Shown here: positions 52,372-63,400 of the stretch, piece after piece
Layout: each line of letters starts with the position of its first letter
Numbering within the stretch: the stretch's first letter is position 1
Assembly (NCBI GenBank): GCA_040768665.1
Contig: JAXGMN010000007.1
Coordinates: 124,001 to 188,000, forward strand
Length of the DNA stretch: 64,000 bases
Reading direction: 5' to 3'
From: JABWBD01 sp040768665
GTDB taxonomy: Bacteria; Planctomycetota; Planctomycetia; Pirellulales; Thermoguttaceae
Program-made: the position numbers and the translations under genes
The notes under the pieces: generated by a model
What the model saw: the letters and a program-made list of their open reading frames with translations, nothing else
Databases searched by the model: none
Told to the model about the DNA's origin: nothing

Positions 52372-52372
52372 G
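52356..52372 (-). repeat. Kinase 5'-end-like repeat, copy 3
   Basis: The minus strand reads ATGCAAACCCCTGAACA, here at the start of the composite kinase relic. Confidence 0.6.
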
Positions 52373-52500
52373 GGACGTGCTCGTGGTGGGCCCCCCTTTT
52401 TTTCAACCATGCTGCGTCGACTGTCGCTAGGCGACGCCGGGGAAGTCTGCTAAGATGAATGCAAAGTCAATCGGCCGTAGCGGTTGTTGAGGAGTGAGTT

Positions 52501-52725
52501 ATGGAACGTGTTGTGTTGCCCGACGATACGCTCGTTCAACTGCATCACTTGGATCGTTATCTCCAGGTATGCGACCAGACCGGGCGGGTTTTGGGTTATA
52601 TCACTCCCGCCGTCAACCAGCCCTTGGAATCTCCTCTCGGCGATGCCGAGTTGCAGCGGCGGATTGAAGAGCCGGATCGATTGACGACGGAGGAAGTCTT
52701 GGAGCATTGGGAGAGTCTCGGTTGA
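52501..52725 (+). CDS. Small antitoxin-like protein
   Basis: This 74-residue protein has the pattern LHHLDRYLQVCDQTGRVLGY (about residues 14-33) then a helical C-terminus ending LTTEEVLEHWESLG. Its layout resembles small planctomycete proteins encoded just ahead of RelE/ParE-like toxins. The stop TGA overlaps the ATG of a truncated toxin-like frame (TGATG). A weak ribosome-binding site (GAGGAG, about 10 bases upstream) is present. It is probably the surviving antitoxin of a broken pair. Confidence 0.6.
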   Translation: MERVVLPDDTLVQLHHLDRYLQVCDQTGRVLGYITPAVNQPLESPLGDAELQRRIEEPDRLTTEEVLEHWESLG

Positions 52726-52871
52726 TGTTCACTGTGCTCTGGGCGCGCTCGCCGTTGGACTATGTGGCACGCATTCGGGCCGAAGCCGACGACTCAGAGC
52801 GCGAAATCGTCCGGGCTGCCCTCCGCGAGATCGGGCTCCGGCTCCACACAACGATCCGGACAGGTTTCTGA
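52725..52871 (+). pseudogene. Truncated RelE-like toxin fragment
   Basis: This 48-codon frame (MFTVLWARSPLDYVARIRAE and following, ending at TGA 52869-52871) looks like the N-terminal half of a small RelE/ParE-like toxin, and its overlap with the upstream stop is typical. The second half is absent and simple pyrimidine-rich sequence follows. Confidence 0.5.
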
Positions 52872-53456
52872 CAGAAAAGAAAATGGCAGAAACGAAGATG
52901 GGATGGCAAGCTGGGATGGTCATTTTCCTTTCCGCCATCTTCCTTTCTATTTTCTATGGTTTTCCGGTTCGCTCGTGACATTCCGGACGTTTTCCCTTTG
53001 GAGTGCGTGTGACTCGTCACCGCTTTCTTTCCTTCGTCTGTCTCAAGGGTCGTTTTCCTTTCTGCCGTCTTCTTTTCCGTGGTAGCTGATCGGCTGCCGT
53101 CCTTACCCGCGTTCGACGTACTTCCTGAGTCAGGCTCTGTCCGATGGGGTTTTCTCTGCGCTCTTCCTTCCTCTGCGTTGTTCTTTCCCGCGTCTGTCAT
53201 TCCGAAAGAACCGCGATACTTGGATGGGAAACGGTGCCGGCATCTCCAATCCGAAAATGGGAAGGGGGGAAACGCAGAGGAGTGAAGAGCGCAGAGGGGA
53301 GACATTCCGGCCGCTTCGTACAAGATTGCCTCCTGTCCAGTTGGCTGGGGATGGCAGTATCGTCCAGCCTCCAACAGCCCGGCAGGCCGGCGTCGCCGAC
53401 CCACCGGGCTGGAACCGAAGAGGTTCGCGGCAGAGGTTTTCGTACGATCCGATATG

Positions 53457-53585
53457 GCCCTGTTCGTTGATCGCCGTGTAGACGTCGTTGGCCAACCTGC
53501 AGAGCGATTCCTCCAATGCGTCGATCTCGCCGTCCCCGTCGCCGTCGCCATCGAGGTCGTCGTACAGCAGGCCATGGAGTCGCAA
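53457..53585 (-). pseudogene. EF-hand-like gene-tail relic
   Basis: The minus frame reads LHGLLYDDLDGDGDGDGEID then ALEESLCRLANDVYTAINEQ. It matches the tail at 52077-52200 (LGLLYDYDRTLSDDDGDGTI and following), showing two copies of one unknown C-terminal module with a DxDGDGxID calcium-binding-like loop. Confidence 0.55.
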
Positions 53586-53635
53586 GAAAAGTAGCAGACA
53601 CGCTCCGTCGTGCCGTCCGCTGTCGGGAGAATAGC

Positions 53636-53694
53636 GTCAGGAACCAGTTGTGCGAAGCACCCGGAGGGCCGGTTCCCGGCAGATGGTTCCTGAC
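53636..53694. repeat. Palindromic element downstream of the PEP-CTERM gene
   Basis: GTCAGGAACCA (53636-53646) and TGGTTCCTGAC (53684-53694) are exact reverse complements, with a CCGG-rich centre. It is 14 bases beyond the stop of the minus-strand PEP-CTERM gene. On the minus strand its hairpin is not followed by a T-run. Confidence 0.75.
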
Positions 53695-53707
53695 ACTTTT
53701 GCTTCCA

Positions 53708-54358
53708 TCACATCGGTTTGGACCGTTGCCTTTCGCTGATCTTCGTACGAAGGCAGCAGCCCCCTACGAGGACAAGACCGATGATTGCCAACGTGAGGGT
53801 GTTCGGCTCGGGGATCTCCGCGACGGAAATCGCCCCCTTGACGAGGTCCACGGTGAGCCCCGCAAACTCCGTTTCCCAGCCGTCGGGGTCGAGAAGCTCC
53901 AAGTCCCACCGTCCGTTGGAAACACCCGTCGTGTCCAGTGTGAGAATCGCCAGAAGACTTTCCGACGTCAGATTGACAAATTGCCCGGCCAGTGTGGTCG
54001 TTGAACGAAATTCGAAATAGGGAAGCGGTGGATCTTCCGGTTCAGGATCGAAATCCGGGGCACCGGTGTTGTTGTCGAAGAAGATCGTTGGTCGCTCGCT
54101 CGTTCCGAGGATGTCCAAGTCGGTGATCGTCGGCGCGGGGACGGGGGTTGGGGAGATGCCGTCGCCGATTCGCGCGTACAGAGTCACCCCGTCAATGTCT
54201 ACCGCGCCGCCCACGGGGCTGACGTAAAGCAGCACCTCCTGGCCCGCCTGGTTGGGCAGCAGCTCATGTTCGCCCACGTCGATCGAAATGGTGGCGGCGA
54301 AGCTCGTCGGCGCAAACCACAGGGTGAACACCAGGCATGCAATCGCGTACGTTTTCAT
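53708..54358 (-). CDS. PEP-CTERM-sorted secreted protein
   Basis: This 216-residue protein has a signal peptide (cleavage near SFAATIS, residue 21), a beta-rich mature region resembling a cohesin-like or collagen-binding sandwich (ISIDVGEHELLPNQAGQEVL), and a C-terminal sorting tail: IPEPNTLTLAIIGLVLVGG followed by a basic end (CCLRTKISERQR). This is the PEP-CTERM layout recognised by exosortase. No exosortase gene is in the window. It probably becomes attached to or released at the cell surface. Confidence 0.88.
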   Translation of the reverse strand: MKTYAIACLVFTLWFAPTSFAATISIDVGEHELLPNQAGQEVLLYVSPVGGAVDIDGVTLYARIGDGISPTPVPAPTITDLDILGTSERPTIFFDNNTGAPDFDPEPEDPPLPYFEFRSTTTLAGQFVNLTSESLLAILTLDTTGVSNGRWDLELLDPDGWETEFAGLTVDLVKGAISVAEIPEPNTLTLAIIGLVLVGGCCLRTKISERQRSKPM

Positions 54359-54471
54359 ACAGAGTCCTCCAAAAAAGGTTTTGTCTTTCGCGAATGTTTC
54401 CGGATACGCACCTCAAGTACCATGAACCAGTGCTCGAAATAGCACGCCTCTGAATCGGCAAGCCGGCGATT

Positions 54472-57400
54472 CTACGGCTCGTCCAGCCACAGCGACATCT
54501 CTGCCCAGGCCTCGTCGATCGTCTCCAGATGCTTCTTTTTCGCGACAGAGGGCCTCGCATCTCGTGCCAGGTCGTCCAGCCATACCATCCCCAGCCTGGC
54601 CATGCTCAAAACTTCGTGTCCGCGCACCGCCTCGTCCACTTCTGCGGCACGAATCGCAGCGTTCGGCAACGGCAGCGATTCCGCGGCGGGGGCGACCAAA
54701 CTCACAGGTTCGGCTTCTGCCACGTACGAGGCCGCGACCGGCGCTCCTTGGCTATCGGCACCCAAGTCGACCGACACCTCCGCCGGCGCTGGCGCGAAGA
54801 CCTCTGCCACCAATACCACCGGCACGCCTCCCTTGGTCGCCTCGGCCGCCGATCCGGCAGACTGACCGCTCTGCACCGCGGGTGCCGTAATCAGGCTCAA
54901 CGCCGACCCATAACCGGTGACGTGCCTTCGGGCGATAATCTGGTCCGTGGCGTCGACTCGCGTGGTGCGATTGAAGTCGTACGGGTCGTAAATCGCGGCC
55001 ACATTGCCGTACGCGTGCGGATGTCTACGGGCTCCGATCTCGTCGGTGGCGTTCACGTAAGCATTCGAGGGCGTCGAGCCGTACTTGTCACCTCCCTCGC
55101 CGATCGCGTTGCCGAAATAGAACACGTCGGGCTCCAACAGACCGGTGTTCGCCGTCGCCAGTACGATCACCTGCAGCCATTGCTTGGAGATCGACCCCGC
55201 TTCGCGTGCCGGAGTGGTCCAGTCGTCATCCGCCCAGATGAGCGTCACCCGGTCGATCTCTCCGATCGATCGGATCGCCACGACCTGCGGCGCCGGGGCC
55301 TGCTGCCAGCCGTCGGGATTGTTGTTGTTGCCGACCCGGAAGCTGAAATCAGCGGCCGTCGGTGTCCCGGGCAGACCGTCGAAATCAATCATGATCCCGT
55401 TGATCCCCTTGTCGTAGCTGGTGTAATTGACGAAGCTGGCCGTCTGCCCGGGCAGGAGAGCCTGCTTCCCCAGTTCCTTGTCGAGTTCATTGAGGTCTGC
55501 CGGATGCCCGTGGCCTTGAACTGAGGGGGCCGGGGCGATGGCGTTATCGTCGGCGGCATTGGCAGCGGAATCGTAGCCGTCGAAGTAGGAGTTGTTGTAG
55601 AAGACATGCCTGCCGACAACGGTGGTCGAACGCGCCTCGATGGTGACGGCGTAGTCTTCCACCTCGCCGTCGATTGCGCCCCCTGTGGGCTGCCCCGCCG
55701 CGGAATCCGTGCTCAGACGGAATCGCGCGTACGTGGTGGCGACCGAACCGGCCGGAACCGCCGGGAACGGCAACGTCAGGGTCACAGCCGTCGTGCCGGC
55801 GGCTACTGACACGGAGCCATACTCCGTGGCGTTGCTGAATACGCCGTCGCCGTTGTAGTCGATCCAGCCGTGGAGTATCGCTGATGCGCCGCTGTTGTTC
55901 GTCACGATCACGCGGACTTCGGGCGCGGTCCCTACGACCAGGCTCAGATCGCCGGCCGGGTCGACCAGGCCGTCTTCGTCGTCCGGCGTACCGCTTGAGT
56001 CGTCGCCCTCGGCACTGGGCGACTGAATCGCTTCGGCCTCACCGTCCACGGTCGCTCCCATGAAGATCGTCGGCACGATCACGTGACTGGGCCCGTTGTC
56101 GGTCGACAGCGTGTTGTAGTTGCCGGAACCCGTGCCCGGGCCCGTGTCGGGCGCGTCGCCGAAGTCGGGAAAGATCTCTCGGTTGCCGAAGTCCCAACCG
56201 GTTATGATGTCGCCCCAATCGACGAACTCCGAATAGGTGCCGGGGGAAACCGGTTGGGGCGCCGTCTGCTGCCAGCCGGACTGCTGAACCTCGGCGACCG
56301 TGTAGGTGCCGGGAGCCAGGTCGGTGAAGTGGTAGCTCCCGTCGGCGAGCGTCTGGAAACTCGGGTCGGGAGGATTGAGCGCGAGCGACCAACTGTTGAG
56401 CGTGCCTTCGTCACCGGCCCATGCGTCGTAGATCTCCAAGGTCCACAGGCCGTCGGCATCCTCGCCGTCCAGCGCCGCCAGCGCGCCCACCGGGCGGAAG
56501 CGGCCGGTGAACGGCGCCGCTGCCGAGGTGATCGGCATCGCGGCTTCGTCGTCGAGCGTCGTATCGGTGAAGTCTTCTCCCCAGTCGCCGACGTCGCTGA
56601 ACAATTCGACGCGGGTCCCGCCGGGACTGATCAGAAAAACCTCCAGGTCCGAGTCGAAGGTGTGCGTGATGTCCAGCGTCACGTCCACGTCGAAGATCGC
56701 CCCGACGCCGCTGACCGTGAGCGTGGATGTCACGGTGGAGAAATCGGTGATCGGCTTGGGGACGTCGGTGGACGGGAAGGTGCCGGCGCCGCCGTCGAGC
56801 AGGCCGTTGCCGTTCAGGTCGAGGTAGATGGTCCAGTCGGGCAGGCCGGGCTCGCCGCCGTCCTTGACGCCGTTGCCGTTCAGATCGTTCCATTTCATGC
56901 CATGGATTTCCACGGGCGGCGCGGTGTGGGGCCCTCCCCACCAGGTCAGGAAGTCATCCCAGGAAGTGTCGCGAGCGAAGTCGATGATGATCTCGGTATA
57001 GGCGGGATCGTACGCCGAACGGGCCTCCTGGAAATAGATCGATATCCCCGTTCCTCCTTGCGCTTCCCCATAATTCGCGATGACCGCAAGGTCGTACGCA
57101 TCCAGAGCCGCCTGCGCTGCGCCGCGGATGCCGGCGGTAGTTTCCGCGTCTGCGGCGACGGCGGCAAGAAACGTTCCCAGGTCGCGGAATTCCGTGTCGG
57201 TGAAGAAGGCCGAATCGTCGCGATGCGTCTGCAATTGGAGGAAGTCGCCGTAATCGGCGACGGCCATGATCTCATCGGCAAGGTCGCTCACCGCGGCCGA
57301 CAGCCCGGCGACCGGATCGGCCACCGCGCTGAGGTCGATGGCGGATTGCGTCTCCCAGCCGCCGTAGGACTCGTCATAGCGGAAGGCGATGTCGGCGCCG

Positions 57401-60400
57401 AGATCCAACGCCGTCCAGGTGGGATTCGCGACCAGATCGGCCAGGATGGTGTGGTACGGCCAGCCGTCTCCAGGCTCCGTTTGCTCGGAACTGACGAACA
57501 CGTCGGCTTCGTCCTTCACCTCGTGGGCAACCTCGAGCATGGCCATCAGGCAGGCATCGTAGCCCACCAGATCGAGGTTCTGGGGAACATCGGCCAACGC
57601 CTCGCGCACCTCGCGGTTTTCCAGGTAGGTTCCGTTGGTATCGTCCCAGCAGATCCCTTTGACGAGCGATACCTTCCCTTTTTCACCCGTGGTTGCGCTC
57701 CGCCAGCCGCCGCCATGGTTCCAGAGCACGAGGGCATAGTGGTCCGCAGGGTACATGGCGATGGCCCAGTTGACGAACTCGGAGAGCGTATTCGGGTCGC
57801 CCATGTCGGCCTCGCCGATGTTCGTGCCCCAGGTGGCATCCGGCACGTCGCCCGGCATGACCAGTCCGCGGCGGGTGTCCGTCCAATCGCCATAACGGCT
57901 GTCTTCGCCAGGGATGCGGTCGAACTGAAGCACGATGTTGACGTCGTCGCCGGAGCCCACGGAGGCCATTTCCAGAAAGTCGCCGATTCCGGCGCTTTCC
58001 AAGTCGTTGTCGCCGTCGAGATAGACCAGGAACGTCCATGCTTTGTGTGTATCCGTATCGAGAATGGTGGCCAGGGCTTGGGAATCCGCGATCGTTGCAC
58101 CCCCTGTCGCACCGCTCAGATTGACGAAGAAGGTTTCACTGTTTTCCGGGGCAAGGTCGTCGATGGTGGGAACGATGATCGTCCTGCTGGTCACTCCCGG
58201 GGGAAAGGTCAGCGTGCCGCCCGTCGCCGCGTAGTCGTTGCCCGCACTCGCCGTGCCGCCGGCCGTGGTGAAGTTCACCGTGACAGTTTCGGGAACGGGC
58301 ATGGAAAGCTCGACATGGACAACGGCATGCGATTTCGGCGCGGAGCGGAGCACTTGCTCCCCCGCGCTGCTCGTCACGTAGAGCACGCCGTTGGCGTCGA
58401 ATGTTATGCCCTTGGGGGCCAAAAGACTGCCGGGCCGAGCCACGGCGATCGACTCAAGGAATGCCCCGGTCTCCATATCGTATCGCAGCACCTGATTCGA
58501 GTCGCGACTGTTGACGTAAAGATCTCCCTCCGGTCCTACGACCATCGAGTTCGGAAGATCGAGCCCGCCGCTCTGGCTGGGTATCAATACGTCGAGATAA
58601 GCGCCTGGCGACGATCCATTGGGACCCTGATAACGCAGGATCTCGTCCGTGCCGCTACTGACCACACAGAGGCGACCGGCATCATCAAAGAGAAGCCCCG
58701 CCGGTTGATCGAGTCCTCCGCTGCCCAGCGTGACAAATACGCCGAGGAAAGCGCCGGTGGAAATATCGAAGCGAGTGATATTATCTCGGCGCAAGTTGCT
58801 GACATAGAGGTTCCCGTCCGGCCCGAGGGCCATGCCGTAGGGCCCATCGGTGTAGCCAAAGCCGGAGGGGACAAACACGGCACCGGCTTGGCCCGGTGCG
58901 GGTGCCGGATCGCCCGTTGCTGCGTCGAACCGCAGGATGCTGTTCGCCCCCGCATTGCTCACGTAAAGGTAATTGGCGTCAAACACGAGGCTGCCGGTCC
59001 GCTGGTCTGGCCCGCCATCCTGCGCGTCGGCGAACACGCCGACATACGCGCCCGTGGCGCCGTCGTACCGAAGAACCTGGGGCGGAAACGAGGAGGCGAC
59101 GAACAGATCGCCTTGCGGGCCAAAGGCGATCGTTCGCGCCTCGTGCAAGTCGCCGGCTGGGGGTGTTACAAAATCGTCGACCAGTTGCACACCGGAGTCT
59201 CCTTCGGTAACGGAAACATCGTTGATCGAGATTTCTGCTTGCAGATCGCCCTTGCCGGCGTTGTAGATGCCCAGGATCCCCGGCTCAGACAAGGCCACGT
59301 TATGGATCTTGAGTTCGTCGATCATGCCGTGAAAGCGGGAAATGCCGATCCCGATGCCCGGATTGCTGGCAGGGTCGAGATCGGCAAAGGGGCGAACGTT
59401 GGTGATCGTATGCCCCATCTGTACGCCGTTGACGTAGATGCTCATGTCGCCTGTCGCGTCGTCCAGTGTGGCGGCGACATGCAAAATCTCGCCTTGCGGG
59501 ATCGGAGTGCTGATCGCCGCGGCACCCGGCGCGCCGTTGATCTCAAACTTGAGGCTCCGGTCCGATTGTACTCCCATCTTGTAAGGATCGAGGCCGCCAC
59601 GATCGTCGCCACGGAAGACGATCCATCCGGTGCCTTCCTCGGGATCGGGAAACGAGTCGGCACGGATCCATGCTTCGATCGTCATCGAGTCGGTCAGCGC
59701 CAGGCTCGGATGATCGGCCACAAAAGCGCGGTCGTCGACGCCGTCGAACAGGAATGCCTGGCCGATCTGACCGAGAGTATAGCCGGCGCCGTTGACGAGT
59801 GTTGCATCGTTGTCGCCGACGGCGTCCGCGGCCGTGCCGTCGGCCGGCCAATGACTCACCACGGCGAGCAAGTGCTCGATTGTGACCATGCCTTGCGGAT
59901 CGACAATCGTTGCGCCGCCGCTCGGGTTGCTCAGGTTCACCACAAAGGTCTCATCGCCTTCCGGTTCCGAGTCGTCGACGATCGGAACGATGATCGTGTG
60001 CGCGGTTTCGCCGGGCAGGAAGGTGATCGTGCCCGCGGTCGCTACGTAGTCGGCCGGGGCGGTGGCCGTGCCGTCGGCGGTGGCGTAATCGACTGTCACC
60101 GTTTGCGCGACGGGAGTGCTCAGGCTCACCGTCAATTCGGCTTCGGGCCGGAAGCCATAGCGGAGGATTTCGTTGGTGTTCATGCTGGCAACATACAGCA
60201 ATCCGTCGTTGCCGAACGCAAACCCCGCCGGAGCGTCGAATCCGCCGCTGTGCGCGGAGATCGATGTGTCGACGAAGGCACCCGTCGCGGCGTTGTAGCG
60301 ATTCACCAGATCGTTCCTCCAATCGGTGACGTAAAGGCTTCCATCGCCATGGAACATGATCCATCCGGGCCCCGATAAGCCGCCGCTGCCGCTCGGCACG

Positions 60401-63400
60401 AAAACGTCGAGTAGCGCCCCGCTCGTGCGGTCGTAACGCAGAATATTGCCGCTGCTGGAGCCGGCAACATAGAGGTGGCCATCGGGGCCGAATTCCATCC
60501 CGCGAGGTGCTGCCAGGCCGCCGCTGCCGGACGCCACAAACACGCCGACGAATGCCCCAGTGGTTCCGTTGTAGCGGAGCACGCTGGAATTGGTGTTGTT
60601 GGCGACGTAAAGATCGCCGTTGGAACCAAACAGCAGTTCGGCAGGGCCGTCGAGCCCGCCACTGCCGGCGGACACAAAGACGTCGATGAATGCGCCGGTC
60701 GTGCCGTGGTACCGCAGGATTTCATCGGTGTTGAAGCTGGCGATATAGAGGTTGCCGTCAGGCCCAAACCGGTGTGCGAAGGGTCGGTCCAACCCGCCGC
60801 TCTGCGCTGCTACGAAGGCGCCGATCAGTTCACCGGTCGTCGCGTCGTAGCGCAGCAGTTCGTCGGTGTTTTCGCTCACAACGTAGAGGTTGCCGTCGGG
60901 CCCGAAGCTCAGGCTCCTCGGCCGACTGGGAGCAGTCGGGCCGGCCGGCACGAAAGCATCGACAAAGAAGCTCGATCGGTCGTTTTCGAGGACGGCGATG
61001 TCGTCGATCACGATTTCCGCGTCGTCGTTCAGGATCGTCGCCTGGCCCTCCCTATCCGCCAAGAGGGCATCGCCCAAGACAACCTCAAAGTCGACGAAGA
61101 ACGTTTCGTTACCCTCCTGGGCAGTGTCGCCTTGGATGGTGACGGAGATCGTCTGCGTGTTGACACCTCCCGGCAGGAAGGTGACTTCACCGGAGGCGGC
61201 GACGTAGTCGCTGCCGGCGGCTGCCGTGCCGTCGGACGTAGACCAGGACACGGTGACGCTCCCGGTCGCGTCTCCGGCGCGCGTCACCGTGAAGGCGAGC
61301 GAGGTCGTGCCGGAACTGCCTTCGAGGACGCTGGGATCGTCTACGGTGATGGTTGTCTCGGCAACTGCGCGGGCCGCGTTGAGTCTCCCGCCGGTAACCG
61401 TCTTGCCCGCCAGCGATGGCAGCGGGTCCACGGTGTCCATGATCCGCTGCTTGAGTTCGGTCGCTCCCCAGCCGGGGTGCAAGGTCTTCAAAAGCGCAGC
61501 GACGCCTGCGACGTGCGGCGTGGCAAACGATGTCCCGCTCCCCAGACCGTAGGCGTCTCCCTTGGCCGGGCGCAGCACGTTCTTTCCCGGAGCCGCAAGG
61601 TCAACGTTGACCGCACCCCAATCGGAGAAATCCGCGAGCACATCGTCGTGGTCCGTGGCGGCCACGGAAAGGATGTTGTCGAAAGCGTATCCCGCGGGGT
61701 AACGGGCCATAAATCCCGGGTCAATGCTCGACGAGAAATTACCCGCTGAGCTGACGAAAAGGTGGCCGGCCTGTCCGGCGTGTTCGATCGCATTTCTGAC
61801 AAGCGGATAGTCGTCAACGGCGTCAAGACCGGTGCCCCAACTGTTGCTCGAAATGGTCGCTCCCATGGCAACGGCGTAGTCGATGGCGCCGGCAGCGGCT
61901 TCGTCCGTCCAAGCGTAGTTCGCCGGCTCGAAGCGCAGGGCCATCATCTGCACGCGCCAGTTCACGCCGGCCGTGCCCACCCCGTTGTGGCCCACGGCGC
62001 CCAGAACTCCCGCCGTTGTTGTCCCATGTCCGTTCTCATCCATCGGATCGTTGTCGTTGTTCACCCAGTCCCAGCCGATCAGGTCGTCCGTGTAGCCGTT
62101 GCCGTCCGTGTCGATCCCATCCTCCCAAGCCGGATCGGCCAGCAGATCGCCGCCGTCGATGCGGCCGTTGCCATTCCAGTCGGTAACTCGGGACGCGTTG
62201 GCCGGGTGGTTCAAGTCGTGCAGCGTGATCACGGAGTTGGCATCGCTATCCACAATCTGAGGCCGAAGGGCGGCTGGGATCTCGCCCTGGTTGACCCAGA
62301 CGTTCAGGTAAAGATCTTCATGCGTATAGTCGATCCCCGTGTCGAGCATCGCGACTACGGTAGCCGCGCTTCCGGTCGTCACCGACCATGCGGCCGGGGC
62401 GTCGATGTCGGCGTCCCACGCGCCGCCGGTCTGCCCTCGGTTGTCCAAAGCCCATTGTTCGGCGAAAAGTGGGTCGTTGGGGATGACAGGAGCCTCGTCG
62501 TTGAGGATGGTGCCGATTCCGCTTGTGGTGACAACGATTGCACCCACTGCGTTGGACAATTCAACTGCGAACGTCTCGTCCGCTTCCACCTCGTCGTCTC
62601 CATTGACAGAGACAGAGGCGATCTGTGTCGAAGTGCTTTCTCCGACAGCCAATTGGTACGTGAGCGTGCCTTCGGCCGGGATATAGTCGCCGCTGCTGGA
62701 CGTCGCCGTACCGTCAACGGTGGCGTATGTCACCTCAACCGTCAGGGGATCGGTTGCGTCGGGTCGTGTGACAGTGACCGGAAAATGGAGGCCCTGAGTG
62801 CTGCCAGAACGGCCCTCCATCACTTCCGCGTCACCAATCGCGATGACTGGATTGGTGTCGGCAGCCGAGGTGAGGTGCCAGTTGAGAATGTCGTGGTTCG
62901 TCGGGTCGCCGCCGGAGGCACCGGTGAAGCCGACCCACGCGCGTCCCAGGTCCAAATCGAGCAGCGTGTCCAGGTCAACGGAAACGGTCAGCGCCGGAGT
63001 GACCAGATCGTCCAGGTAAACGCGCATGGTACCGGGCGTATACGCGACCTTGGCCGTATGGACGTTGCCGTCGTCCAGGATGAAGCCTACGGTGCTGAAC
63101 GAGCCGAGCGAGTACAACTCGCTCTGGTCGTTGGGACCGGTGCCGTTCGTGTGGATACTGACTTCGCTCTCGCTGGTGTCCTGGTTCTCCGAATTTCTGA
63201 AGATATCGAACTCGACAGCCAGGCTGTTCGGAATCCCGCCGTAGCCGAGGTTTCCGCCCCCGCCCATCAAGGTCGAAACGCTTTGGTTCTGAAACACGAC
63301 GGCAAAACCGTCCGAACCGCCGGGTTCTCCTCCCGGACCCGTCAATCGAAAGTCGAAGGTCGTCTCGAAGTCGCTCGAAACGAGCTGTTTCTCCGAAAAC

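Larger units (their letters stand above)
51907..52500. other. Relic-rich region after TA module 2
   Basis: No intact gene is present. The minus strand carries a composite kinase-like relic (52077-52371). A short AT-richer section precedes the small gene at 52501. Confidence 0.5.
52872..53707. other. Relic and repeat region
   Basis: No intact gene is present. The first 250 bases are pyrimidine-rich on the plus strand, with repeated CTTTCC/TTTTCC tracts and a TTTGGAGTGCGNGNGACTCG copy near 52999. A surface-protein-tail relic (53457-53585, minus) and a palindrome (53636-53694) follow. Confidence 0.5.

Noticed and set aside
56083..60378. A 1431-codon open frame on the plus strand opposite the giant protease gene
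   Set aside because: It lies wholly inside the recognised minus-strand gene with clear domains and has no recognisable motif; it reflects codon bias at third positions.
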